Of a DNA stretch of 64,000 nt, positions 1-8,835 are shown one piece after another. The DNA is from Streptococcus infantarius subsp. infantarius ATCC BAA-102. GTDB lineage: Bacteria; Bacillota; Bacilli; Lactobacillales; Streptococcaceae. Under the pieces are notes generated by a model that saw only the letters and a program-made list of their open reading frames with translations, ran no database searches and had not been told where the DNA came from. The number at the start of each line of letters is the position of its first letter. Positions within the stretch are counted from its first letter, which is position 1. Position numbers and translations under genes: made by a program. Location: assembly GCF_000154985.1 (NCBI RefSeq), contig NZ_DS572691.1:62001-126000 (forward strand). Direction: 5' to 3'.

Positions 1-6
1 TTTTAG

Positions 7-76
7 TTAACTGGTTAACAAAATTAATTATAACACTTTTAGGTCAAGAATCAAGCGAAAAACCTTAACTAGTTAA
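7..76 (-). promoter_or_regulatory. Two AdcR-type zinc operators and a promoter reading off the left edge
   Basis: Two 12-base palindromes, TTAACTGGTTAA at 7-18 and TTAACTAGTTAA at 65-76, both match the AdcR consensus TTAACYRGTTAA. Between them on the minus strand lie TATAAT (32-27) and a possible -35 TTGATT (54-49, 16-base spacer). The gene controlled would lie left of the window and be transcribed leftward; adcRCBA or another zinc-uptake gene is inferred. AdcR is the MarR-family zinc repressor of streptococci. Confidence 0.7.
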
Positions 77-94
77 ATATATTTTTAAAAATAT

Positions 95-120
95 AAAAAA
101 GAAATCCAAAATTGGATTTC
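95..120 (-). terminator. Terminator of the flavoprotein gene
   Basis: Stem GAAATCC/GGATTTC (101-107 with 114-120) is followed on the minus strand by a T-run, just after the stop of the 131-1303 gene. Confidence 0.7.
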
Positions 121-130
121 TCAACAATTG

Positions 131-1315
<1,185 letters not shown>

Positions 1316-1524
1316 TCATAAAATATTTCTATCCCGTAGTCAAATGCTAATAGATATTTTTGAAATAGAGTAGCGAGTTTACAGAAAATGATAGAAAGTT
1401 GACACGATTGCGAAAAAAGCCTATCAATTCAAGCTTTAAGCAGTCAAGTAACTGGCTAAAAATTGACAATCAAGTGTTCATGTGTTATCCTTTTCATAAG
1501 TATTTCAATGTAAAAGAGGATATT

Positions 1525-2070
1525 ATGGCAATCGAGAAAACAGTTAGTGAAATTGCTGAGATTCTAGGAGTTAGCCGCCAAGCGGTTAATAATCGTGTTA
1601 AGAATCTCCCAGAAGAAGATGTAGATAAAAATGAAAAAGGTGTTACAGTAGTTAATCGTAGTGGCTTGATCAAATTAGAGGAAATCTATAAAAAAACTAT
1701 TTTTGAAGATGATCCAATTGATGAAGAAACAAAACAACGTGAACTTTTGGAAATTCTAGTTGATGAAAAAAATACAGAGATTACACGTCTCTATGAGCAA
1801 CTAAAAGCTAAGGACAAACAATTGGCTTCAAAAGATGAACAACTTCGAGTGAAAGATGTTCAAATCGGTGAGAAAGACAAGCAACTAGATCAACAACAAC
1901 AATTGACACTAGCTGCTATGGAAGATAGCAAACGTCTTCAACTTGAACTTAATGAAGCTAAGGCTGAGTTTGAAGAAATTCAAACAAAAACAGAAGAAGC
2001 TATTCAAGAGCAAGAAGAACAAGCAGCCACTCCGAAAGGATTATTTGCTCGTCTCTTTGGTAAAAAATAG
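1525..2070 (+). CDS. DUF536-type HTH plus coiled-coil protein
   Basis: A 181-residue protein. The start at 1525 is chosen because AGAGGA lies just upstream; a longer frame from 1399 has no ribosome site. The N-terminus (EKTVSEIAEILGVSRQAVNNRV) is a winged-helix DNA-binding segment. Residues 75-165 are a long coiled coil with 7-residue periodicity: KDKQLAS, KDEQLRV, KDVQIGE, KDKQLDQ. The C-terminus GLFARLFGKK is basic and amphipathic, typical of DUF536 proteins. DUF536 also occurs in plasmid replication-associated proteins; here it is chromosomal and of unknown function. Oligomerising DNA binding is inferred. Confidence 0.75.
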   Translation: MAIEKTVSEIAEILGVSRQAVNNRVKNLPEEDVDKNEKGVTVVNRSGLIKLEEIYKKTIFEDDPIDEETKQRELLEILVDEKNTEITRLYEQLKAKDKQLASKDEQLRVKDVQIGEKDKQLDQQQQLTLAAMEDSKRLQLELNEAKAEFEEIQTKTEEAIQEQEEQAATPKGLFARLFGKK

Positions 2071-2078
2071 GCTTATTA

Positions 2079-2112
2079 GGCGGAGCTGGGACGAAAGTTC
2101 CAGCTTGTTTTA
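2079..2112 (+). terminator. Hairpin terminator after the DUF536 gene
   Basis: Stem GAGCTGGGAC/GTTCCAGCT with a GAAA-like loop is followed by TTGTTTT. Termination may be partial, because the next gene starts about 35 bases on. Confidence 0.6.
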
Positions 2113-2144
2113 TAAAGAAATGATGATGTTTTTAGGGAGGAATT

Positions 2145-2732
2145 ATGGAAAAGCTATCTGAGTATATTTCCTTTGACTTGGAATTTAATACTGTTGCTGA
2201 GATCAGTCACATTATTCAGGTTTCTGCTGTAAAATTTCGAGATGGTGTAGAAGTTGACAACTTTGACACTTACGTTTACACAGATATTCCTTTACAATCT
2301 TTTATTAATGGCTTAACAGGTATTACATCTGAAAAAATTGCTAAGGCACCAAAATTAGATAAAGTCTTGGCTGATTTTAAAGATTTTGTTGGGAAAACAG
2401 CTCTCGTTGGCTACAATGCCTTGAAATCAGACCTTCCTTTGTTAGCTGAAAATGATTTAGACTTGACAGATTTTTACAAGGTTGATCTTTATGATGAAGC
2501 TTATGAACGTCGTAGCTCAGATTTAAATGGTATTGCTAATCTTAAATTAACAAGTGTTGCTGACTTTTTAGGAATATCTGGTCACGGGCATAATTCTTTG
2601 GAAGATGCTCGTATGACAGCACTAGTTTATGAGAAATTCATGGAATTTGATGAGAATAAATCTTACTTGACTCAACAAGAAGAAGAGCATGGTGACAATC
2701 CATTTGCTGCTTTAGGTGGCTTTTTTAGCTAA
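2145..2732 (+). CDS. DnaQ-like DEDDh 3'-5' exonuclease
   Basis: A 195-residue stand-alone exonuclease of the DnaQ/DEDD superfamily. Exo I is SFDLEF (D11, E13). Exo II is the GYNALKSDLPLL region. Exo III is GHGHNSLEDA, whose His and Asp place it in the DEDDh subgroup. A strong GGGAGGA site lies upstream. It resembles the epsilon proofreading domain, but Gram-positive PolC carries its own proofreading, so this is more likely a repair or RNA-processing nuclease; that part is inference. Confidence 0.82.
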   Translation: MEKLSEYISFDLEFNTVAEISHIIQVSAVKFRDGVEVDNFDTYVYTDIPLQSFINGLTGITSEKIAKAPKLDKVLADFKDFVGKTALVGYNALKSDLPLLAENDLDLTDFYKVDLYDEAYERRSSDLNGIANLKLTSVADFLGISGHGHNSLEDARMTALVYEKFMEFDENKSYLTQQEEEHGDNPFAALGGFFS

Positions 2733-2770
2733 AAGCTCTGCTATTTTTCAAAAAATAAAAAATCATCTAG

Positions 2771-2834
2771 GGTAACCCCTTGCTTGTGACGTTGGGGCAT
2801 GTCCTATAATAAGGGCAGAAAGGAGGTGAAAGGA
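2771..2834 (+). promoter_or_regulatory. MerR-type promoter with 19-base spacer
   Basis: TTGCTT (2780-2785) and TATAAT (2805-2810) are separated by 19 bases, the over-long spacing of MerR-activated promoters. Dyad-like CCCCTT/TTGGGG and GAC/GTC symmetry lie over the spacer. AGGAGG at 2821-2826 serves the ATG at 2835. Autoregulation is inferred. Confidence 0.55.
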
Positions 2835-3569
2835 ATGTCTCGCTCTTATACAACTGGCGATTTGGCGAAGTTGGCAGGTGTTTCAGTTCGGACGGTTCAA
2901 TATTATGATAAACGTGGTATTTTGTCGCCATCTGATTTGACAGAAGGTGGACGGCGAATCTATGTGGATAGTGATTTGGAACAGTTGCGCATGATTTGTT
3001 TTTTACGGGAACTTGATTTTTCAATTGAACAGATAAAACGGCTGTTTGCTGAGGAAAATGCAAGGCAAGTTTTAGAGTTATTGCTTGTTGAGCATATCAA
3101 GGAAACAAAGCGTGAGCTTGCTGAGAAGAAAGCCAAACTTGACACTACTGTCAACTTGCTTGACAGGGTAAAAAATCAAACAGGTCAGTCGCTAGAATTT
3201 TTATCAGACATTTCTCTTACCATGAAAAATCAATTAGCTTGGCGTCGTTTGCAAAAACGGATGTGGATTAGTAATCTAGCAACGATTCTTATTTTTGTTA
3301 TTTGTGTTGCTTGGCTTGAAAATCGTCCACAATCTGTTGTTTGGCAAGGTGTTAGTATCGGTATTGGCTTAGTATATGTTGGCACATTATTAATATTGTC
3401 TTATCATTTTTCACGTAAAGTAGCTTATATCTGTCCCAATTGCCATCAACTTTTCCAACCAACGTATAGGGAATTCGCATTTGCTCGTCATACTCCTAAA
3501 ACGCGAAAATTAACTTGCCCACATTGTCATGAAAAATCTTATTGTTTAGAAACAGCAAAAGAAGCTTAA
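2835..3569 (+). CDS. MerR-family regulator with membrane segments and zinc ribbon
   Basis: A 244-residue protein. Residues 1-70 are a MerR winged helix (TTGDLAKLAGVSVRTVQYYD, then GGRRIY), followed by a dimerisation helix to about residue 125. Unlike typical MerR proteins, it continues with two hydrophobic segments (around residues 140-160 and 170-190) and a C-terminal zinc-ribbon-like module with two CxxC pairs (CPNCH and CPHCH). This suggests a membrane-tethered regulator that may sense metal, redox or envelope state; that is inference. The start at 2835 has an AGGAGG site 8 bases upstream. It is monocistronic with a terminator. Confidence 0.8.
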   Translation: MSRSYTTGDLAKLAGVSVRTVQYYDKRGILSPSDLTEGGRRIYVDSDLEQLRMICFLRELDFSIEQIKRLFAEENARQVLELLLVEHIKETKRELAEKKAKLDTTVNLLDRVKNQTGQSLEFLSDISLTMKNQLAWRRLQKRMWISNLATILIFVICVAWLENRPQSVVWQGVSIGIGLVYVGTLLILSYHFSRKVAYICPNCHQLFQPTYREFAFARHTPKTRKLTCPHCHEKSYCLETAKEA

Positions 3570-3602
3570 AAAGCTCGAACCTTAAAAGGTTCGAGCTTTT
3601 TT
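3567..3602. terminator. Bidirectional terminator
   Basis: Stem AAAGCTCGAACC/GGTTCGAGCTTT with A- and T-runs on both sides serves the convergent MerR and ebfC genes. Confidence 0.85.
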
Positions 3603-3612
3603 GATTATGTCA

Positions 3613-3912
3613 TTAAAATGGTAATTTTCCTGCAAATGCGCCTAGTGTTTTTTGTGTGGCATCATCAATTTGAGAAAGAGCATCGTTGATAGCTTGTGTT
3701 GTCATATCTTGAAGAGTTTCGATATCATCTGGGTCAACGATAGCATCTTTGAATAAGATGTTAACCAATTTTTTGTCACCTGTGAATTCAGCAACAACTA
3801 ATTCTTGAGCTGATTTTCCAGTGAAAGTTGTGCTAGCCAATTCAGCTTGTTTTTTCTCCATTTGTTTTTGGAGTTTTTGAGCTTGGCGCATCATGTTTTG
3901 CATGTTCATCAT
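3613..3912 (-). CDS. ebfC: YbaB/EbfC nucleoid-associated protein
   Basis: A 99-residue small DNA-binding dimer of the YbaB/EbfC family. It starts [22 protein letters not shown], a long basic N-terminal helix, then a beta core ending in a helix with [17 protein letters not shown]. Family members bind DNA as tweezer-shaped dimers. In many bacteria the gene sits with dnaX-recR; here it stands alone. GAAAGGAA upstream is the ribosome site. Three near-adjacent ATG codons make the exact start uncertain by 1-3 residues. Confidence 0.88.
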   Translation of the reverse strand: MMNMQNMMRQAQKLQKQMEKKQAELASTTFTGKSAQELVVAEFTGDKKLVNILFKDAIVDPDDIETLQDMTTQAINDALSQIDDATQKTLGAFAGKLPF

Positions 3913-4066
3913 AATAATCTAGATTCCTTTCGTAGCGAGGGTTTGAGCCTTTATTAATTTGGAAATTTATCTTGAAAAAGATATTAATATTATAGCATCT
4001 TTCCTATAGAACTTAAAGTTTGGAATTAGGGTTATGATTATTGTTTTTGGTCTGATAAGAGAGGAT

Positions 4067-4121
4067 TTTACAAAAACTTTACAAAAAACAGGTAATGGAT
4101 TTGACATTAACTGCTTATAAT
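4067..4121 (+). promoter_or_regulatory. Pho box and -10 of the pst operon
   Basis: An 11-base direct repeat, TTTACAAAAAC at 4067-4077 and again at 4078-4088, has the spacing of PhoP/PhoB boxes (one helical turn). The -10 TATAAT lies at 4116-4121. There is no properly spaced -35: TTGACA at 4101 is only 9 bases from the -10. This fits an activator-dependent promoter. Confidence 0.7.
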
Positions 4122-4152
4122 GACGACTATAAAGATGTTAAAGGAGAAAGCC

Positions 4153-5034
4153 ATGAAAAAATGGAAAATGTTAGCCGGTTTAGCTCTACTTAGTTTGGGA
4201 GCAAGTTCAGTCTTATCTGCTTGTGGAAAATCATCTAAAACTGAGTCAGGAACGGGGCAGATTAATGTTGTCTCTCGTGAAGAAGGATCAGGGACACGCG
4301 GTGCTTTTGTTGAGCTTTTTGATTTAAAAGGAAAAAATAGTAAAGGCGATACAGTTGATATGACTACATCAAGTGCTATCGTAACGAGCTCAACATCGGT
4401 CACATTAACGACTGTTGCTGGAGATAAGTCAGCAATTGGTTATGCATCACTAGGTGCTCTTAATGACAGTGTCAAAGTTTTGAATATCGATGGCCAAAAA
4501 GCTAGTGTTGAGACAATTAAGGATGGTTCTTATAAGATTTCTCGTCCATTTAATATTGTGACAAAATCAGAAATCAGTAAGTCAGCAAAGGATTTCATGG
4601 CTTATATCTTAAGTAGTGATGGTCAAAAGATTGTTAAGGAGAATGGCTATATTCCTCTTGAGCAAAAAGAGCCTTATCAAACAAGTGTGACTACTGGAAA
4701 AGTAGTGGTTTCTGGATCTAGTTCGGTAACTCCAGTTATGGAAAAATTGAAAGAAGCTTATGGCAAAGTTAATCCAGGTGTTAAAGTCGATATTCAACAA
4801 AGTGACTCATCAACCGGTATCACTGACACTATTGATGGAACATCGGATATTGGTATGGCTTCTCGTGAATTAGAGGAAGTTGAAAAAGCAAAAGGTGTTT
4901 CATCAACTGTTATTGCAATGGATGGCATTGCACTTGTTGTCAATAAGGCTAATGAGGTAGAAAATTTGACCAGCCAACAGGTAAAGGATATCTTTTCTGG
5001 CAAAATAACAGCCTGGAAAGACTTGACTGATTAA
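4153..5034 (+). CDS. pstS: Phosphate ABC transporter substrate-binding lipoprotein PstS
   Basis: A 293-residue lipoprotein that captures phosphate outside the membrane for PstCAB. The signal peptide ends in the lipobox LSAC at about residues 19-22. The two lobes are in the reversed order usual for streptococci. The segment with SREEGSGTRGAF and AIGYASLGAL, C-terminal in Bacillus PstS, comes first; the GSSSVTPVMEKL, DIGMASREL and DGIALVVN segment, usually N-terminal, comes last. The start at 4153 follows AAGGAG by 6 bases. It is first in the pst-pho operon. Confidence 0.93.
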   Translation: MKKWKMLAGLALLSLGASSVLSACGKSSKTESGTGQINVVSREEGSGTRGAFVELFDLKGKNSKGDTVDMTTSSAIVTSSTSVTLTTVAGDKSAIGYASLGALNDSVKVLNIDGQKASVETIKDGSYKISRPFNIVTKSEISKSAKDFMAYILSSDGQKIVKENGYIPLEQKEPYQTSVTTGKVVVSGSSSVTPVMEKLKEAYGKVNPGVKVDIQQSDSSTGITDTIDGTSDIGMASRELEEVEKAKGVSSTVIAMDGIALVVNKANEVENLTSQQVKDIFSGKITAWKDLTD

Positions 5035-5043
5035 GAGGATGTC

Positions 5044-5889
5044 ATGAATCACAAAAAAGAAAAAATCATGCAGGGGCTATTCTTTTTAACAGCCTGTATT
5101 TCAATCGTTTCAGTTTTATTGATATGCATTTTCTTGTTGGCAAATGGACTACCTGCTATTAAAGAAATTGGCATTAAAAATTTTCTTCTGGGAGAAATTT
5201 GGCGTCCATTAAGTAATGAATTTGGCATTTTACCAATGATTGTTGGGTCACTTTATGTGACGCTGGGAGCTTTAGTCATAGGGGTTCCGATTGGTATCTT
5301 TACGGCAGTTTTTATGGCAAAATTTTGTCCACCTGTTCTTTATAAGCTTTTGAAGTCAGCTATTAATTTAATGGCAGGAATTCCGTCGGTTGTTTATGGT
5401 TTCTTTGGTTTAGTTGTCCTTGTTCCCTTTGTGCGTAATTACATTGGTGGCTATGGTATGGGAGTACTAACGGCATCGATTCTTTTGGGGATAATGATTT
5501 TGCCAACTATAGTTAGTGTGTCGGAGTCAGCGATTAGGGTTGTGCCTAATCATTATTACGAAGGAGGGTTAGCTTTAGGAGCTTCTCATGAAAGAAGTAT
5601 ATTTTTTGTGGTACTTCCAGCTGCCAAACGCGGCATATTGGCATCCGTTATTCTCGGACTTGGTCGCGCTGTTGGAGAGACTATGGCTGTTATTGTGGTA
5701 GCAGGTAATCAGGCGATTTTACCAAGCTCATTAACCTCAGGGGTTCGAACACTAACAACCAATATTGTTATGGAAATGGGTTATTCATCAGGACTTCATA
5801 GGCAGGCTCTAATTGGAACGGCAGTCATTCTATTTCTATTTGTTCTGATTGTTAATATTATTTTCTCATTGTTACGGAAAGAGGATTAG
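5044..5889 (+). CDS. pstC: Phosphate ABC transporter permease PstC
   Basis: A 281-residue inner-membrane permease with about six transmembrane helices. The BPD-type permease loop is EGGLALGASHERSIFFVVLPAAKRGI, followed by GRAVGETMAV. It forms the phosphate channel with PstA. It begins 9 bases after pstS and ends one base before pstA, so the genes are cotranscribed. Confidence 0.93.
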   Translation: MNHKKEKIMQGLFFLTACISIVSVLLICIFLLANGLPAIKEIGIKNFLLGEIWRPLSNEFGILPMIVGSLYVTLGALVIGVPIGIFTAVFMAKFCPPVLYKLLKSAINLMAGIPSVVYGFFGLVVLVPFVRNYIGGYGMGVLTASILLGIMILPTIVSVSESAIRVVPNHYYEGGLALGASHERSIFFVVLPAAKRGILASVILGLGRAVGETMAVIVVAGNQAILPSSLTSGVRTLTTNIVMEMGYSSGLHRQALIGTAVILFLFVLIVNIIFSLLRKED

Positions 5890-5890
5890 A

Positions 5891-6769
5891 ATGAAAAATA
5901 TCAATCAGAGAAATATCAAACAAAGTATTAACTCTCGTAAAAAAGATCCTCTTTCAATGATTTTATTTTGCATGGTGTATTTAACGGCATTTCTGAGTTT
6001 TTCAGTCATTGCTTTTATTGTCATTTATATTCTAATCAAAGGAGCACCTCATCTTAGTAAAGGGCTATTTGCCTTAACTTATACGACAAAAAATGTTTCC
6101 TTGTTACCGGCTCTGATTAATACCTTGCTGATAACTTTATTGACTCTTTTGATTGCTGTTCCGATTGGAATTGGTGCTTCTATTTACCTAACGGAATACG
6201 CTAGAAGGGATAATCCATTAGTTTCAATTATTAGGATTGCTACCGAAACGCTTTCAGGAATTCCATCGATTATTTATGGTTTGTTTGGGGCACTTTTCTT
6301 TGTTAAGTATGCGCACTTTGGATTATCTTTGCTATCTGGTGCGATTACTTTAAGTATTATGATTCTTCCTTTGATTATGCGTACAACAGAAGAAGCTTTG
6401 CTATCTGTTTCAGATGGTTATCGAGAAGGAGCATTTGCTTTAGGAGCTGGAAAATTACGGACAATTTTTAAGATAGTTTTACCAAGTGCAATACCAGGTA
6501 TTTTCTCAGGTATTATTTTAGCGATTGGTCGTATTATTGGAGAGTCAGCAGCTTTGATTTTTACAGCTGGGACTGTGGCAGAAGTGGCAAGAAGTGTCTT
6601 TAGTTCATCTCGAACTTTAGCAGTTCACATGTATGCAATATCTGGTGAGGGGTTATATCTTAATCAGACTTATGCAACAGCGGTAGTTCTTTTAGGATTG
6701 GTTATTGGTATTAATATTTTATCTAGTTTTGTGGCTAGACGTTTAGGAAGTGAGATGGGTGATGAGTAA
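5891..6769 (+). CDS. pstA: Phosphate ABC transporter permease PstA
   Basis: A 292-residue permease partner of PstC with about six membrane helices. The EAA loop is [23 protein letters not shown], then [10 protein letters not shown]. The start at 5891 (MKNINQRN) is one base after the pstC stop; longer readings from inside pstC are not needed. It overlaps pstB slightly at the 3' end. Confidence 0.92.
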   Translation: MKNINQRNIKQSINSRKKDPLSMILFCMVYLTAFLSFSVIAFIVIYILIKGAPHLSKGLFALTYTTKNVSLLPALINTLLITLLTLLIAVPIGIGASIYLTEYARRDNPLVSIIRIATETLSGIPSIIYGLFGALFFVKYAHFGLSLLSGAITLSIMILPLIMRTTEEALLSVSDGYREGAFALGAGKLRTIFKIVLPSAIPGIFSGIILAIGRIIGESAALIFTAGTVAEVARSVFSSSRTLAVHMYAISGEGLYLNQTYATAVVLLGLVIGINILSSFVARRLGSEMGDE

Positions 6770-7511
6770 GTTAATTGTTAATAATTTAGATTTGTATTAT
6801 GGTGATTTTCATGCCTTAAAATCGATTAATTTGGAAATTCCAGCAAATGGTATTACTGCCTTCATTGGACCATCAGGATGTGGAAAGTCAACTTTGCTAA
6901 AAAGTTTGAACCGTATGAATGATTTGGTTAAAGATTGCCGCATTACTGGAAAAGTTATTCTAGACGGTGAGGATATTTACCAAGATGTTGATATCAATAG
7001 GTTGCGCAAGAAAGTCGGAATGGTGTTTCAAAAACCAAATCCATTTCTAATGAGTATTTATGACAATATCACTTTTGGTCCAAGGACACATGGCATTCAT
7101 GCGAAAGCTCAATTGGATGAAATTGTTGAACGCTCTTTAAAACAAGCAGCTATTTGGGATGAGGTTAAAGATCGTTTGAAAAAATCAGCTATGGGCTTAT
7201 CAGGTGGACAGCAACAGCGTCTTTGTATTGCGCGTGCTTTGGCTATTGAACCAGAGATCTTGCTGATGGATGAGCCAACTAGCGCACTTGATCCTATATC
7301 AACATCAAAGATTGAAGATTTGGCAGTTACTTTAAAAGATAAATACAGTATTGTTATGGTAACACATAATATGCAACAAGCAGTTAGGGTCTCAGACCAA
7401 ACAGCTTTCTTTTTAATGGGGGAGTTGATTGAGTGTAATCAAACGAGTCAGCTCTTTTCACTGCCACAAGATGAAAGAACAGAAAATTATATTACGGGGA
7501 GATTTGGATGA
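6762..7511 (+). CDS. pstB: Phosphate ABC transporter ATPase PstB
   Basis: A 249-residue ATPase that powers PstCA. Walker A is GPSGCGKST (36-44), the signature is LSGGQQQR, Walker B is [10 protein letters not shown] and the switch His lies in VTHNMQQA. Start 6762 is preferred over GTG 6750 because it matches the family N-terminus ([14 protein letters not shown]). It overlaps pstA by 8 bases and phoU by ATGA. Only one pstB is present, whereas some streptococci carry two. Confidence 0.92.
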   Translation: MSKLIVNNLDLYYGDFHALKSINLEIPANGITAFIGPSGCGKSTLLKSLNRMNDLVKDCRITGKVILDGEDIYQDVDINRLRKKVGMVFQKPNPFLMSIYDNITFGPRTHGIHAKAQLDEIVERSLKQAAIWDEVKDRLKKSAMGLSGGQQQRLCIARALAIEPEILLMDEPTSALDPISTSKIEDLAVTLKDKYSIVMVTHNMQQAVRVSDQTAFFLMGELIECNQTSQLFSLPQDERTENYITGRFG

Positions 7512-8161
7512 TTCGTTCAACATTTGAAAATCAGCTGGAAGAGCTAACGAAAAATGTCATTCTGATGGGAGCTTTGTGTGAGGATGCCATTTCAAAATCT
7601 GTTCAATTTTTGAAGAAAGATGATTCATATTTGGTTAACAATGTGATTAAAACTTATCAAAAAATTGAACAATTTGAGCGTGACATCGAAGAGCAGTGTT
7701 TAAAATTACTCTTACGTCAACAGCCCGTAGCCAAAGATTTGAGATATGTTTCAGCAGCTCTTAAGATGGTTTATGATATGAAACGCATTGGCGCTCAAGC
7801 TGCGGAAATTGGTGAGATTGTGAACCAAGGACATATTCAACCCGGGCCAGAATTAGAATATTTGAAAAAAATGGCTAATCACGTTGTAGGAATGGTGACA
7901 ACCAGTATTGATGCCTTTGTATATGAGAATGAAAAGATGGCAAATCAGGTTATCTGTTCTGACAGTACAGTTAACCAAGATTTTGATACAATAAAGGTAA
8001 ATCTGATGACATATTTCTCAGGTAAGGATGTTGATGGTGAGCATGCTATTGATGTCTTGATGGTAGCCAAGTACATTGAACGTATTGGAGACCATACGGT
8101 TAATATTGCTAAATGGGTAATTTTTTCCATTACGGGGCAACTAGATGGAGATGACATATGA
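7508..8161 (+). CDS. phoU: Phosphate signalling regulator PhoU
   Basis: A 217-residue all-helical protein with two PhoU repeats. Each carries the metal-binding type of motif, seen as [15 protein letters not shown] and [17 protein letters not shown]. PhoU links Pst transport to the histidine kinase and restrains uptake when phosphate is ample. ATGA overlaps with pstB upstream and phoP downstream indicate translational coupling. Confidence 0.92.
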   Translation: MIRSTFENQLEELTKNVILMGALCEDAISKSVQFLKKDDSYLVNNVIKTYQKIEQFERDIEEQCLKLLLRQQPVAKDLRYVSAALKMVYDMKRIGAQAAEIGEIVNQGHIQPGPELEYLKKMANHVVGMVTTSIDAFVYENEKMANQVICSDSTVNQDFDTIKVNLMTYFSGKDVDGEHAIDVLMVAKYIERIGDHTVNIAKWVIFSITGQLDGDDI

Positions 8162-8835
8162 TTTACTGTGTTGAAGACGATGATGATATTCGTGAATTGA
8201 TGCTCTATACTTTAAAAACAGCTGGCTTTGAAGCTCAGGGATTTCCTGATGGAGATGATTTTTGGCAAGCTATATCTATCCAACAACCAGATTTGATTTT
8301 ATTAGATATTATGTTGCCTGGAAGTGATGGTTTAGCCATTTTAGAAAAGTTAGAACAAACACCTACGACTGCAGGTATCCCAGTCATTATGGCAACAGCT
8401 AAAGGAACAGAATATGACAAGGTAAAAGGTTTAGATATGGGAGCTGATGATTACCTTGTGAAGCCATTTGGTATGATGGAGATGATTTCTCGAATTAAGG
8501 CAGTTTTGCGTCGAAGCGAAAAAGGACATGTTTCTAAGATCTTGAAACTTGGAAATTTATCACTAGATGTTCAAAATTATGTTGTAAAAAAAGATAATCA
8601 AGTGATTCATTTAACCCTAAAAGAGTTTGAACTTCTTGCTCTTTTGCTGAAAAATCCCAATCGTGTATTTACCAGACAAGATCTACTTAAACAAGTCTGG
8701 GGAGATGATTTTTTAGGTGAAACGAGAACTGTGGATGTTCATATTGGGACGCTTCGAACAAAGCTTGGCGATGCAGGTCACTATATTCAAACCATTCGTG
8801 GCGTAGGATATCGTCTGGAGGATGATAATGGTTAA
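8158..8835 (+). CDS. phoP: PhoB/PhoP-type response regulator
   Basis: A 225-residue OmpR-family regulator. The receiver domain has an acidic pocket (EDDDD, 6-10), phosphoacceptor D50 in LILLDIMLPG, and Lys in LVKPFG. The winged helix (about 125-222) contains LTLKEFELLALLLKNPNRVF and ends TIRGVGYRLE. Its place directly after phoU and before a kinase gene marks it as the phosphate regulator, probably acting on the Pho box at 4067-4088. It is called pnpR in pneumococcus. Confidence 0.88.
   Translation: MIYCVEDDDDIRELMLYTLKTAGFEAQGFPDGDDFWQAISIQQPDLILLDIMLPGSDGLAILEKLEQTPTTAGIPVIMATAKGTEYDKVKGLDMGADDYLVKPFGMMEMISRIKAVLRRSEKGHVSKILKLGNLSLDVQNYVVKKDNQVIHLTLKEFELLALLLKNPNRVFTRQDLLKQVWGDDFLGETRTVDVHIGTLRTKLGDAGHYIQTIRGVGYRLEDDNG

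Noticed and set aside
4101-4121. TTGACA next to TATAAT as a standard pst promoter
   Set aside because: Only 9 bases separate them; the Pho box plus -10 is a better explanation.
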